Below the pieces are notes generated by a model. That model saw only the letters and a list, made by a program, of their open reading frames with translations. It did not search any database and had not been told where the DNA came from. Below are positions 18,839-27,975 of a stretch of DNA of 64,000 bases, in pieces. The stretch comes from Aliarcobacter sp. (GTDB lineage: Bacteria > Campylobacterota > Campylobacteria > Campylobacterales > Arcobacteraceae), in NCBI GenBank assembly GCA_028688995.1, contig JAQTXB010000001.1, positions 294,607-358,606 on the forward strand, read 5' to 3'. A program made the translations under genes and the position numbers. Numbering within the stretch: the first letter of the stretch is position 1; each line of letters starts with the position of its first letter.

Positions 18839-20107
18839 TTAATTTAATGCTTGTGTTAAATCTTCAATTAAATCAATAGTATTTTCTAAACCTATTGAAA
18901 GTCTAATTGTCACAGGATTTACACCAGCTTTTGCCAACTCTTCTGGACTCATTTGTGAGTGAGTTGTAGATGCTGGATGAACAATAAGTGATTTACTATC
19001 TCCAATATTTACAACTACACTGAATAGTTTTGCACTATCAATAACTTTTTTTGCCTCTTCAAATGAACCAACATCAAAAGAGATAAGTCCAGATGATTTT
19101 CCACCTTTGAAATATTTTTGAGCTTTGTCATAATATTTGTTAGATTTTAATCCTGGATAATTTACAGATTTTACTTTTGGATGTGATTCTAAGAATTTAG
19201 CAACCTCTAAAGCATTGTCTGAATGTTTATCAACTCTTAAACTTAATGTCTCTAAAGTTTGAATTAATAACCAAGAGTTAAAAGGCGCTTGAGTTGCCCC
19301 AATATCTCTTAATAGTGATAATCTAATTCTTAAACAAAAGTTTGGAAGTGGAACATCTGTATAAACTAATCCATGATAAGATACATCAGGAGTTGTAAAG
19401 TGTGAATATCTGTTTTCATTTGCTTTGAAAAATTCAGCTAATCCATCTCTTTCAACAATAATTCCACCAAGTGCAGTTCCTTGACCATTTGTATATTTTG
19501 AAGTTGAGTGAACAACAACATCAACACCCCATTTAATAGGGTTAAATAAAGCAGCACTTGCAACTGTATTATCACAAATAGTTAAAACACCATGTTTTTT
19601 TGCAATCTCAACTACTTTTTCCACATCAGGAATAGCAATTTGAGGGTTTGATAATGATTCAAAATAGATAGCTTTTGTTTTATCATCAATTAATGATTCT
19701 AAATCAGAAGCATCATCACTTTTAAATACTTTTGCGCTAATTCCAAATCTTTTCATAGTGTAAGTTAATAATGTAACGCTCCCACCATATAATTTGTCAG
19801 AAATAAGAATATTATCACCAGCTTCAGCCACATTTGCAATTGCAAAAAATGATGCAGCTTGTCCTGAAGATGTACAAATAGCAGCAGCTCCACCTTCAAG
19901 TGCAGCAAATCTTTGCTCTAAAACATCAGTTGTTGGATTTGTTAATCTTGTATAGATTGGTCCAAGTTCTTTTAATGCAAATAAATTTGCAGCATGTTCA
20001 GAATCTCTAAATGCATAAGCAGTTGTTTGAGAAATTGGAACACTCATTGTTCCAAAACCTTCTTTTTTGTTATACCCAGCGTGTATTGCAATCGTTTCGT
20101 TTTGCAT
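18839..20107 (-). CDS. metY: O-acetylhomoserine sulfhydrylase (MetY-like)
   Basis: 422 residues, Cys/Met metabolism PLP family. The Schiff-base lysine is in VVHSTSKYTNGQG (about 208), with the N-terminal block ETIAIHAGYNKKEGFG and the long C-terminal insert region typical of O-acetylhomoserine (thiol)-lyases. It would use sulfide to make homocysteine. I chose ATG 20107 behind AAAGGAAA; the open frame continues 24 codons upstream but runs across the perfect promoter at 20151-20179. First gene of the operon. Confidence 0.93.
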   Translation of the reverse strand: MQNETIAIHAGYNKKEGFGTMSVPISQTTAYAFRDSEHAANLFALKELGPIYTRLTNPTTDVLEQRFAALEGGAAAICTSSGQAASFFAIANVAEAGDNILISDKLYGGSVTLLTYTMKRFGISAKVFKSDDASDLESLIDDKTKAIYFESLSNPQIAIPDVEKVVEIAKKHGVLTICDNTVASAALFNPIKWGVDVVVHSTSKYTNGQGTALGGIIVERDGLAEFFKANENRYSHFTTPDVSYHGLVYTDVPLPNFCLRIRLSLLRDIGATQAPFNSWLLIQTLETLSLRVDKHSDNALEVAKFLESHPKVKSVNYPGLKSNKYYDKAQKYFKGGKSSGLISFDVGSFEEAKKVIDSAKLFSVVVNIGDSKSLIVHPASTTHSQMSPEELAKAGVNPVTIRLSIGLENTIDLIEDLTQALN

Positions 20108-20150
20108 TCTTTTCCTTTCTATTTTTTTGTTATTTTCTTTATATGTTGAA

Positions 20151-20179
20151 ATTATAGAACATTTTTTTATCAATGTCAA
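20151..20179 (-). promoter_or_regulatory. Perfect-consensus sigma-70 promoter of the sulfur operon
   Basis: Reading the minus strand, TTGACA (20174-20179) and TATAAT (20151-20156) are separated by exactly 17 nt. Transcription should start near 20144, giving a leader of about 37 nt before metY. The -35 overlaps the left arm of the inverted repeat at 20176-20192. Confidence 0.85.
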
Positions 20180-20237
20180 GTAATTTAATCACAATTAATA
20201 TAATACCCTTTAAATAAGGGGTGATTAAATAACTTGA
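20176..20237. promoter_or_regulatory. Large inverted repeat and repeated half-sites, candidate operator
   Basis: The arms at 20176-20192 and 20221-20237 are inverted copies matching at 16 of 17 positions (TCAAGTAATTTAATCAC against GTGATTAAATAACTTGA), 28 nt apart. A further CTTGATTAAATCTATCAAG palindrome follows at about 20233-20251, and ATGATTAAG at about 20262. The arrangement covers the space between divergent metY and cupin genes and includes the metY -35. It is a plausible operator for the Rrf2 protein, but no binding consensus was available to test. Confidence 0.6.
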
Positions 20238-20318
20238 TTAAATCTATCAAGATTATATCAAATGATTAAGTAATTTTGAGTAAAATACCAATAAATCATA
20301 ATTCTAAAGAGTTCTAAT

Positions 20319-20633
20319 ATGGAAAAATATAATATTTTTGAGCAAATAATAGTAGATAAAAAAGAGGAAATTTTTTTTGAAATTTTTAAAAATGAGACAA
20401 TAAAAATAGAAAAAATAGTTTCAAATGGACAAAAATCACCTGAAAATTTTTGGTATGAACAAGAAAAAAGCGAATTTATTTTACTTCTTGAAGGTTTTGC
20501 AATACTTGAATTTGAGAATAGGGAAGTGGAATTAAAAAAAGGTGATTGTTTAAATATAGAGGCTTATCAAAAACATAAAGTAAAATTTACAAGTCTTGAT
20601 GAGCCAACTATTTGGTTTGCTGTGTTTTATTAA
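20319..20633 (+). CDS. Small cupin-domain protein
   Basis: 104 residues folding as a single cupin: ENFWYEQEKSEFILLLEGFA, then VELKKGDCLNIEAYQKHKV. Two of the usual metal-ligand positions (a Glu/Gln block and the late His in KHKV) are present, but the first histidine pair is replaced by WYEQEKSE, so metal binding is uncertain. It is divergent from the metY operon and shares its operator-rich intergenic region. It is convergent with the VWA gene, 1 nt apart. Role unknown. Confidence 0.75.
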   Translation: MEKYNIFEQIIVDKKEEIFFEIFKNETIKIEKIVSNGQKSPENFWYEQEKSEFILLLEGFAILEFENREVELKKGDCLNIEAYQKHKVKFTSLDEPTIWFAVFY

Positions 20634-20634
20634 G

Positions 20635-21777
20635 TTAAAAAATCACCAAAGCTCTACCAAAAGGGATTCTCTCTTTTTTATTTGATAATGCCCAAAGAAC
20701 TTCATAAGATGGTGGGATTCTTGGGAAAATTCCATCTCCATCTGTAAAGTATAATAACATACTAGACATTGGGAAGTTTGCATCGATGTATTCAAAAACT
20801 GGGCGATAGTCAGTTCCTCCTCCACCTTTTAATACAAAATCTATATCTTCTGCACCTTTGAAGCTATAGTGAGCATGAACTTTTGCATCTGCTATTAGAA
20901 GTTCAATATTTACTGCTGGAAAATTTTGCATAATAGCTTTAAACTCTTCAATAAATGCTCCTAAAATCTCCTCTTGAATAGAACCTGAGGTATCAATGGC
21001 AACTATTAAACTCAAAGTATCACTTGTAAGTGATGGAAGAGCAAAACCTCTGTAAAGATGTTTTTTATTTGGTGGCATAAAAGCGTAGTTATTTCTCATA
21101 TGTCTATTTATGGCATTGTAAAGTTCAAACTTCCAATCAATATCTTTTGCTTCTACTTTTTTTGCAAGTCTTTCAAAACCTAAAGGCATAAGTGATTTTC
21201 TGGTTGATACTTCTTTTGCAAGTGCACTTGCATATTCCCATTGTTCTTCGTCTCGTTCATCTAGATTTTCTTGGATTTTTTTTACTTTTCTAAACTTTTG
21301 AGTATTGTCTCTATTGTTTTTTTGTTCATCATGTTGTTGAACTTTTTCATCATCAAAAGCATCAATTCCACTTTCAATTAACTCTTTTTTTAGAATATCA
21401 TAAATCTCTTCGGCGTACATATTTTTGAATTTCTTATCATAATTTACACCATGGGGTATTTTCATACCATTTTTAGCAAGTAGATTATTGATTGCATAAT
21501 CAGTTGCTAATTGCCAAAGGTAACCTTTTCTTTTTAGTTTTCTTTGTTGGTGAGATAAAATGTGATGCATAACACAGTTTGTCAAAATAAATGAGAGTTC
21601 TTCAATGGTACAACTGTTTATAAAATCAGGGTTATATAAAAATCTTACTCCATTACTGGCATAAGATTCTATATTTTCACTCTCTTGGTGTTTTAATCTT
21701 GATGCCAACATTCCAAAATATGGATATTTTGTTGTTAGTTGGCTTTTGGCTTTGATTAAAAGTGTGTCAGCATTCAT
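20635..21777 (-). CDS. VWA-like/putative metallopeptidase domain protein (DUF2201 type)
   Basis: About 380 residues. The N-terminal half has the metallopeptidase-like motif MHHILSHQQRK (HxxxH-type), a middle region is charged and low-complexity, and the C-terminal VWA-like domain has the MIDAS-type VAIDTSGSI and a late FTDGDG. The family is usually encoded next to a MoxR-type ATPase, as here. ATG 21777 directly follows the ATPase stop; an alternative TTG at 21822 would overlap the ATPase gene by 43 nt. Probably a MoxR-VWA chaperone-like pair; the client is unknown. Confidence 0.82.
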   Translation of the reverse strand: MNADTLLIKAKSQLTTKYPYFGMLASRLKHQESENIESYASNGVRFLYNPDFINSCTIEELSFILTNCVMHHILSHQQRKLKRKGYLWQLATDYAINNLLAKNGMKIPHGVNYDKKFKNMYAEEIYDILKKELIESGIDAFDDEKVQQHDEQKNNRDNTQKFRKVKKIQENLDERDEEQWEYASALAKEVSTRKSLMPLGFERLAKKVEAKDIDWKFELYNAINRHMRNNYAFMPPNKKHLYRGFALPSLTSDTLSLIVAIDTSGSIQEEILGAFIEEFKAIMQNFPAVNIELLIADAKVHAHYSFKGAEDIDFVLKGGGGTDYRPVFEYIDANFPMSSMLLYFTDGDGIFPRIPPSYEVLWALSNKKERIPFGRALVIF

Positions 21778-21779
21778 AA

Positions 21780-22781
21780 TTAACGAAGTAGCGTGTTGAA
21801 TTTTTTCATCCACAATGGCCAAGATTTTAGATAATCAAGTTCAATATTTCTTTGTCTTAAATCTTGAATAATCATAACTGCAAACTCTCCTGGAAGATTC
21901 AAAGAGTAATTAAGAAGATTTTCTAACTCTTTTGTTCTTGTATCTTCTGAAATTCTAATTGCTAAAGCAGTACAAAGTATATGTAATGCTGAAGTATCTG
22001 TTGGAAAATTTGTTTCAGTTCCATCTAAAATTCCATCAATATTCGGAAGTTCTTTTATAACAGCTTTAAATCCTAAAAATGAAGCAGCTAACTCTTCACC
22101 AATTGCTCCACTAATTAGTGCCATTAGCAAATCATCTTCAGGGTTTGAAAGTAAAACTTCATTTACATAAGCCCAAGTTCGTGGAGTTGCAAAGGCTTTT
22201 GTATCACTTTGAGTATTAAAAGTAAAAAGTGCATCAGGTCTATAAGAGATAAATGAGATAATAGATAAATCAATATTATTGTTTATGGCCCAAGCTCTCC
22301 AGTCATCAACACTCACTTCCATATCAAGGTGAATAAATCTATTTGCAAGTGGAGCTGCCATTCTAAAAACTACACCTCTGTCACTTTCTCTATTTCCAGC
22401 TGCAACTATTGACCAACCATCAGGAAGAGTGTATTCTCCAATTTTTCTATCAAGGATTAGCTGATAAGCAGAAGCTTGAACCATTGGAGCTGCTGTATTT
22501 AACTCATCTAAAAATAGAATTCCTTCTTTAATACTTCCATCTGGTAAAAAAGAAGCTGGAGCCCAAATAGCTGTTTGATTAACAGCATCAAAAAATGGAA
22601 TACCTCTTAAATCTGTAGGGTCAAGAAGTGATAGCCGTAAATCTATACAAGCGATTCCTTTTTCCTTTGCAATTTGAGCAATGATTGAAGATTTTCCAAT
22701 ACCAGGAGGCCCCCATAAGAATATAGGTACTTTTCGCTCACTCAAGTGTTCTACTGAGCGTTTTATTTTCTGTGGATTCAT
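21780..22781 (-). CDS. MoxR-family AAA+ ATPase
   Basis: 333 residues. Walker A GPPGIGKSS (about 24-32), Walker B GILFLDELNTA (about 88-98), sensor AAGNRESD and an arginine-rich block after it. The ATPase belongs to the MoxR branch that works with VWA-domain partners to mature or activate metalloenzymes and complexes. It is the first gene of the pair; the divergent neighbour is the FRG-TPR gene. No dedicated substrate gene is recognisable nearby. Confidence 0.88.
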   Translation of the reverse strand: MNPQKIKRSVEHLSERKVPIFLWGPPGIGKSSIIAQIAKEKGIACIDLRLSLLDPTDLRGIPFFDAVNQTAIWAPASFLPDGSIKEGILFLDELNTAAPMVQASAYQLILDRKIGEYTLPDGWSIVAAGNRESDRGVVFRMAAPLANRFIHLDMEVSVDDWRAWAINNNIDLSIISFISYRPDALFTFNTQSDTKAFATPRTWAYVNEVLLSNPEDDLLMALISGAIGEELAASFLGFKAVIKELPNIDGILDGTETNFPTDTSALHILCTALAIRISEDTRTKELENLLNYSLNLPGEFAVMIIQDLRQRNIELDYLKSWPLWMKKFNTLLR

Positions 22782-22889
22782 GTATATCCTTTATTTATGG
22801 GATATGTATTGCAATAAACGTTCCTTCTTAAATAGATTTAGTTTTTAATTTCTTGTATAATAAAATAATTATTTAGCAAGGTAAAAATC

Positions 22890-24095
22890 ATGATAAAAAA
22901 AGTTAAATCAATAAGTGGATTTTATAGATTATTAAAAGAAGTAAATGAACTCAAAAATCCAATTTTTAGGGGACATAGCTCAATAAAATATGAATTGAAA
23001 TCATCATCTTTTAGAAGACTTGAAAATAAATACAAAGAGATATCTAAAGTAAGAAAAAATTTATCTTTATATCATGGGCAATTAATTGAAGAGTTTAAAG
23101 AGAATAAATATCATCAAAGCCAAATAGGAGAATTGACTGATTTGGAGATATTAGCAAAACTTCAACACTATGGAGCAGCCACTTGCTTTATGGATTTTTC
23201 AAGAAATATAGCTGTTGCTTTATGGTTTGCTTGTAGCTCAAAAGAAAATGTTGATGGAAGAGTATATATCCTAAAAAATACACAAGATGTTTTATCATAT
23301 AAAAGAATCAACAGTACACAATTAAAATATAACATAGGTAAATTTTATGAAGATTATTTATCTGATGAAAATGAAGATACAAAAGAAAACGAGCTAACAA
23401 AACATTTTCTTCTTTGGGAGCCACCATATCTATCTGAAAGAATACTTCAACAAGATAGTATTTTTTTATTTAGTAAAAAAGAGCTTGAACTAGATAGTGA
23501 AGAATTTTTACATAGAGTTGATATAGATAAAAGTTTAAAAAAAGAGATATTAAAAATACTCAATAAGCTATTTAATATAAATAAAAAAAATATATACAAA
23601 GATTTCCATGGTTTTGCATCATCCCATGCACAAAATGAGGAGATTGATTTTATAGATGATGGCATAAAATATTTTGAAATAGCAAATCAATACTATCAAG
23701 CAGATGAATATGAAAAAGCTTTGGAGTTTTATCAAAAAGCTATGGATGATAGTATCGATGATAAAAGAGTATTGATAGAAATCTATGAAAATATTGCAAT
23801 TATATATAAAGATAGATTTACCTTTTCTTCTTTAAAAAAAGCACTTGAATATCAAATTAAAGCTGTTGAGATAAATGAAAAAGTTTTAGATAAGAATCAT
23901 CCGTCTTTAGCAACGAGTTATAATAATCTATCTTTAATTTATAAAGATTTAGGAGGAGATGAAAACCTAGGAAAAGCACTTGAATATATAGATAAAGCTA
24001 TTGAGATATTTAATGTGGCATTTCCTGCTGGTCATAGAAATTTAGAAATTATTGAAAAAAATAGAAAAATTTTAATTGATGAAATGAAGAAATAA
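22890..24095 (+). CDS. FRG-domain protein with C-terminal tetratricopeptide repeats
   Basis: 401 residues. The FRG domain (about 1-245) is named for its FRG motif, visible in NPIFRGHSS, and has the paired block LQHYGAATCFMDFSRN...ALWFAC. Three TPR-type repeats follow (about 268-385), the last two resembling kinesin-light-chain-like TPRs (ALEYQIKAVEIN, SLATSYNNLSLIYK). FRG domains recur in phage-defence and toxin-like contexts, but their activity is unproven. AAGGT precedes the ATG. It is monocistronic, followed by a weak terminator. No defence partner gene is recognised next to it. Confidence 0.85.
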   Translation: MIKKVKSISGFYRLLKEVNELKNPIFRGHSSIKYELKSSSFRRLENKYKEISKVRKNLSLYHGQLIEEFKENKYHQSQIGELTDLEILAKLQHYGAATCFMDFSRNIAVALWFACSSKENVDGRVYILKNTQDVLSYKRINSTQLKYNIGKFYEDYLSDENEDTKENELTKHFLLWEPPYLSERILQQDSIFLFSKKELELDSEEFLHRVDIDKSLKKEILKILNKLFNINKKNIYKDFHGFASSHAQNEEIDFIDDGIKYFEIANQYYQADEYEKALEFYQKAMDDSIDDKRVLIEIYENIAIIYKDRFTFSSLKKALEYQIKAVEINEKVLDKNHPSLATSYNNLSLIYKDLGGDENLGKALEYIDKAIEIFNVAFPAGHRNLEIIEKNRKILIDEMKK

Positions 24096-24117
24096 GATTG
24101 AAATCTTTTTCTTTTTT
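24094..24117 (+). terminator. Weak terminator after the FRG gene
   Basis: AAGATT and AATCTT form a short stem starting at the stop codon, followed by a T-rich tract. Confidence 0.4.
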
Positions 24118-24200
24118 CAAATAAAAACTATCTAAAAATATTTTGTGAAAGAAAAAAGAGTCTATTAGCTATAATCAAAAAAAATATTTTAGGGATAGAT

Positions 24201-25427
24201 TTGAAAATAGCAATAATAGGAGCAGGAGCAGCGGGAATAATTGCCGCCATTACTGCCAAAAGATTAAACAAAAATTTACAAATAGATTTATTTGATGCAA
24301 ACAAAGGTATAGGTAAAAAGATACTTGCAAGTGGAAATGGAAGATGTAATATCTCAAACAATCAAATTACTTCAAAAAACTATCTAGGAGAAAATCCAGA
24401 CTTTACAAGTTTTGCACTAAAAGAGTTTGATTTTAAAGCCTTTGAAAAGTTCTGCAAAAGTATAGGACTTTTACTTGATGTAAAACCAAGTGGAAAAGTA
24501 TATCCCTTATCAAATGAAGCAAAATCAGTAACTAATCTTTTGGAGTTAGCTTTACAAGAATTAGGTGTGAATATATATTTAGAATCAATGATAACAGACA
24601 TTGAAAAAGTAGAAGATAAGTTCAATATCAAAACCCAAGAAAATGAATATAAAGCATATGATAAAGTACTAATCTCAAATGGTTTAGGTGCAGCTCCACA
24701 ACTAAATGCAAACGAAAGTGGTTTAGACTTCGCCTCAAAATTTGGACACAGTTTCAATCCAACTTATCCTTCCCTTGTAGGACTTAAAACTGATAATACC
24801 TATAATGGGAAACTTCAAGGTGTAAAAAAAGAGTGTAATGTAAGCTTATATGTAAATGGAAATTTAGAGCAAGAGATTTTTGGAGATGTATTATTCACAA
24901 GTTATGGAGTTTCAGGTTTCGCAATTTTGGATATATCACAACTAGCAGTTTTAAATCTAAGCCAATACCAAGATGTAAAAATAGCAATAAACTTCTTCCC
25001 AAAAATAAATAGAAATGACCTAGGTGACCAAATCCAAACACTTTTCAAAACTATCCCAAGTCAAAAGGCAGTAGATATAATAACAGGAATGGTATCAAAT
25101 AAAATAGCACCAGTATTATTGGATATTTGCAAAATCAACATAGATACAAAAGCAAGTGAAATAAACGCAAAACAAATCAAAGCCTTAGCCTATCAATTAA
25201 ACCAATGGAAACTAAAAATAACAGACACCCAAGGTTTCGGACACGCAGAAGCCAGTGGCGGAGGAGTAAGAACCGCTGAGGTAGATAATAAAACTTATGA
25301 AAGTAAATTATGCAAAGGTCTATATTTCGCAGGTGAAGTTTTAGATATAGTAGGAAATAGGGGAGGCTTTAATCTTCAATTTGCGTGGGCTTCAGGTTTT
25401 CTTGTTGGAAAGAGTTTGGTGAAGTAG
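24201..25427 (+). CDS. HI0933-family FAD-dependent oxidoreductase
   Basis: 408 residues of the BaiN/HI0933 flavoprotein family. FAD is bound by IIGAGAAGIIAAITA at the very N-terminus; the family blocks LASGNGRCNISN, TSYGVSGFAILDIS, SGGGVRTAEVD and a C-terminal FAGEVLDIVGNRGGFN are intact. The start is TTG behind AGGGAT. The physiological reaction of bacterial members is mostly unassigned. It is followed after 6 nt by the DUF6988-like gene. Confidence 0.9.
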   Translation: MKIAIIGAGAAGIIAAITAKRLNKNLQIDLFDANKGIGKKILASGNGRCNISNNQITSKNYLGENPDFTSFALKEFDFKAFEKFCKSIGLLLDVKPSGKVYPLSNEAKSVTNLLELALQELGVNIYLESMITDIEKVEDKFNIKTQENEYKAYDKVLISNGLGAAPQLNANESGLDFASKFGHSFNPTYPSLVGLKTDNTYNGKLQGVKKECNVSLYVNGNLEQEIFGDVLFTSYGVSGFAILDISQLAVLNLSQYQDVKIAINFFPKINRNDLGDQIQTLFKTIPSQKAVDIITGMVSNKIAPVLLDICKINIDTKASEINAKQIKALAYQLNQWKLKITDTQGFGHAEASGGGVRTAEVDNKTYESKLCKGLYFAGEVLDIVGNRGGFNLQFAWASGFLVGKSLVK

Positions 25428-25433
25428 TAACTA

Positions 25434-26024
25434 ATGAAATATAAAATTTTAATTGAGGAATCAAAAGAGAATCAAATACTCATTAAAAATGCTTTATCTG
25501 GTAAAAAATCAGAAGGAAAGAGAAAAAAAGTTGTAGCAGGATTTTTATCTTTATCTATGCAACATCATAATTCAATTAGCTTACTTGTAGAAAACAAACT
25601 TTACAGTTCGGCATTTGCGTTGTTACGACCTTTATTTGATGCAGTATATAGGGGAACATGGATTTCATTAGTAGCTACAGATGATGAAATAGAGAATTTT
25701 AGTACTGACAAAGATTTTGAATTTAAAAATACATATAAACTTGCTAAAGATATAGATAAAAAAATAAATGATACAACATTTCACCATGTTTATGAACAAA
25801 ATTCATCACTCTTACATGGAATGATTCATGGAGGAATAGAACAAATAGGACGTCAATTTGATAAAGATGGCGATACAATTCAAACAACATTTGATAATGA
25901 AGCGTTATTTGCTTTATTAAATAGTTCAAATGTGAGTCTTGGAATGATTTTATTAGCTTTTGGCGATGTTGAAGAAGATGAATTATTAATAAACTTAGCT
26001 CATAAAATTATAAAAGTGGAATAG
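25434..26024 (+). CDS. DUF6988/DUF5677-like protein
   Basis: 196-residue mostly helical protein. Conserved blocks are HHNSISLLVENKLYSSAFAL, immediately followed by LRPLFDAVYRGTW; the RPxxDxxxRG element is typical of DUF6988/DUF5677-type families seen in genomic islands and some defence contexts. No membrane segment or signal peptide. It starts 6 nt after the flavoprotein gene but may be an accessory addition. No catalytic assignment. Confidence 0.62.
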   Translation: MKYKILIEESKENQILIKNALSGKKSEGKRKKVVAGFLSLSMQHHNSISLLVENKLYSSAFALLRPLFDAVYRGTWISLVATDDEIENFSTDKDFEFKNTYKLAKDIDKKINDTTFHHVYEQNSSLLHGMIHGGIEQIGRQFDKDGDTIQTTFDNEALFALLNSSNVSLGMILLAFGDVEEDELLINLAHKIIKVE

Positions 26025-26216
26025 TTAAAACCTCTCCCTCAAAACCACCAACTTCCCAATTTTCCCAAACTCAAAAACACCTTTATCACTAAAAAGCTTA
26101 TTGTCAACATCAAGTTTAAAAGGTTTAACATTCTTATAACTTTGATTTTCGTAAGTGAAACTAATATAGTTTTTATCAACAATAGCTTTTTGTAAAAATC
26201 TAAGCTCGATGTTCAT
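26025..26216 (-). CDS. Mini-gene resembling a WYL-domain core
   Basis: 63 residues starting at ATG 26216 (MNIELRFLQKAIVDKNYISF), overlapping the end of the monooxygenase gene by 17 nt. The pattern LQKAIVDKNYISFTYENQSY...VKPFKLDV resembles the ligand-sensing WYL core that follows a helix-turn-helix in bacterial regulators, but no DNA-binding domain is present. It could be a degenerate remnant or a stand-alone ligand-binding module. The overlap suggests co-translation with the upstream gene. Confidence 0.5.
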   Translation of the reverse strand: MNIELRFLQKAIVDKNYISFTYENQSYKNVKPFKLDVDNKLFSDKGVFEFGKIGKLVVLRERF

Positions 26217-26544
26217 TTGAATCTTTCGGTGCTTGAGTTCTTTCCTCTTTTGAATAATCCCTTTGTACTTTGGCAACTCTTATTCGATAATCCTTAAAAA
26301 TTCCAGCATTACCTTTATCTTGAGCAATTCTGTGTTCAAACATATTTCTCCAAATCTCTATTGATTTTTCATCTTCCCAAAAAGATAGACTTAGAAGTTT
26401 GTTTTCATCTACTAAACTTTGAAATCTTTCAATTGAAATAAAACCTTCACAGTTTTGTAAAAAATCTTTTAAAGTTGAGGCGATTTTTAGATATTCCTCT
26501 TTCCCTTCTTTTGTTGGATAAACTTCAAAGATTACTGCGTACAT
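26200..26544 (-). CDS. Antibiotic-biosynthesis-monooxygenase (ABM) fold protein
   Basis: 114 residues with the dimeric alpha-beta-barrel ABM pattern: MYAVIFEVYPTKEGKEEYL, CEGFISIERFQSL, LSLSFWEDEKSIEIWR. Family members act as small oxygenases or heme-degrading-like enzymes on quinones and aromatic compounds. It lies 27 nt after the outer-membrane channel gene of the RND operon, so it may be part of the same detoxification transcript (inference). Confidence 0.82.
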   Translation of the reverse strand: MYAVIFEVYPTKEGKEEYLKIASTLKDFLQNCEGFISIERFQSLVDENKLLSLSFWEDEKSIEIWRNMFEHRIAQDKGNAGIFKDYRIRVAKVQRDYSKEERTQAPKDSNEHRA

Positions 26545-26571
26545 AAATTCTCCTTTTTGATAATTTTTGAT

Positions 26572-27975
26572 TTACTCAATTATTTCATTTCCACCTAAAG
26601 CTTTATACAAATTTACTCGATTTGTTAAATCTTCTTGATATTTATTAATTAAATTTTGTCGGGCAGAATAGAGAGTTCTTTGTGAAATTAAAACATTTAA
26701 ATATGAACCAGTTCCTACTTTATATGCTCCAAGTGTTAGGTCATAACTTTTTGATACAGCATTTACAGCTTCTTTTTGTTTGTTTATTTGCTCATTTATT
26801 GTGGCTCTAGTTGCTAGTGCATCATTTACTTCTTTGAATGCTGTTTGGATAGTTTTTTCATATTGATTTAGGGCTATATCTCTTTGTGCGTAGGTATAAT
26901 CCAGATTTGCGCTATTTTGTCCACCATTAAATATTGGAAGAGTTATATTTGGTGAAAAAGACCATATCTTTTGAGCTCCTCCATCAAAAAGTGAAGAGAG
27001 TGATTTACTTGCAATTCCTGTATTTGCAGTTAGCGAAATCGATGGGAAAAAGGCAGCTCTTGCTGCTCCTATATTTGCGTTTTTTGCTTTTAGATTATGT
27101 TCAGCTTCCATTATATCTGGTCGTGTTAATAATACTTTTGATGAAATTCCAGCTTTTACAATCATTAGCCAATTTTCATACTCTTTAAACTCTTTTGGTA
27201 AAAGCTCATCATTTAAAGGTTGAGCAATAAGCAGTTCTAGGGCATTTTTATCTTGTTTTATCATTGTGTTATATGAAATAACATTTATTTGTGCTTCTTT
27301 TAATGAGGCACTTGCATCTAATACATTTGCTTGAGAAATCACACCTGCGTTAAATTTCTTTTGTGTTAGTTCATAAGCTTTTTGTAGATTTTCAACTGTT
27401 TGAATTGAGAGTTTTAGTTGTTCGTTGTGGGTTGCCAATGTAAGCCAAGCGTTAATTGTTTCAGCAATTAAACTAACTTTTACTGTATTTGCTGCAAATT
27501 GTGTTGAGAGATAACTTTGCAGAGCACTTTCATTTAAATTTTGGATTTTCCCAAATAAATCTATTTCATAAGATGCAGAAATATTTGCAGAATAATTATG
27601 TGAAATTGTAGTTCCATTTGAAGAGTTTATTGCTTTTGCATTTTTCATATCAGCATTTGCTTCAAGAGTTGGAAAACTATCAGAGTTTGAAATTCTATAT
27701 GTTGCCCTTGCAGACTCTATATTTAAAAGGGCTATTTTTAAATCTTTATTGTTTTTTATGGCTAGGTCAACAACTTTTTTTAAAGTCTCATTTTGAACAA
27801 AATCTTCCCATGAAGGTTTTATTTGAGTTAAATCTTCTTGGTTTTTTGCTTCAACTGAAGTGTTCCATTCAAGGGGAATAACTTTGATATTTTTTGGTTC
27901 TAATTTTGGCTCTAGAGAAAAACAACCAGTAAAAAGAGTTGAAGCAAGAGCTATTGAAATAGTTTTTTTAAACAT
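26572..27975 (-). CDS. RND efflux outer-membrane lipoprotein (NodT/OprM type)
   Basis: 467 residues. Lipoprotein signal peptide with lipobox LFTGC (Cys about 18) and the TolC-family duplicated coiled-coil/barrel pattern, including LDASASLKEAQINV, PDIMEAEHNLKAKNANIGAARAAFFP split across two blocks, and LALRAT-like sequence near the end. It forms the trimeric exit duct of the pump encoded by the two upstream genes, overlapping the permease gene by 8 nt. Confidence 0.93.
   Translation of the reverse strand: MFKKTISIALASTLFTGCFSLEPKLEPKNIKVIPLEWNTSVEAKNQEDLTQIKPSWEDFVQNETLKKVVDLAIKNNKDLKIALLNIESARATYRISNSDSFPTLEANADMKNAKAINSSNGTTISHNYSANISASYEIDLFGKIQNLNESALQSYLSTQFAANTVKVSLIAETINAWLTLATHNEQLKLSIQTVENLQKAYELTQKKFNAGVISQANVLDASASLKEAQINVISYNTMIKQDKNALELLIAQPLNDELLPKEFKEYENWLMIVKAGISSKVLLTRPDIMEAEHNLKAKNANIGAARAAFFPSISLTANTGIASKSLSSLFDGGAQKIWSFSPNITLPIFNGGQNSANLDYTYAQRDIALNQYEKTIQTAFKEVNDALATRATINEQINKQKEAVNAVSKSYDLTLGAYKVGTGSYLNVLISQRTLYSARQNLINKYQEDLTNRVNLYKALGGNEIIE

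Noticed and set aside
20108..20179. 24-codon N-terminal extension of MetY
   Set aside because: It lies across a perfect promoter (-35/-10 at 20174/20151) and so is probably not translated.
20233..20251. TTGAT...ATCAA in the metY/cupin gap as an FNR box
   Set aside because: The half-sites are 7 nt apart rather than 4, and belong to the repeated TGATTAA array; not an FNR-type site.
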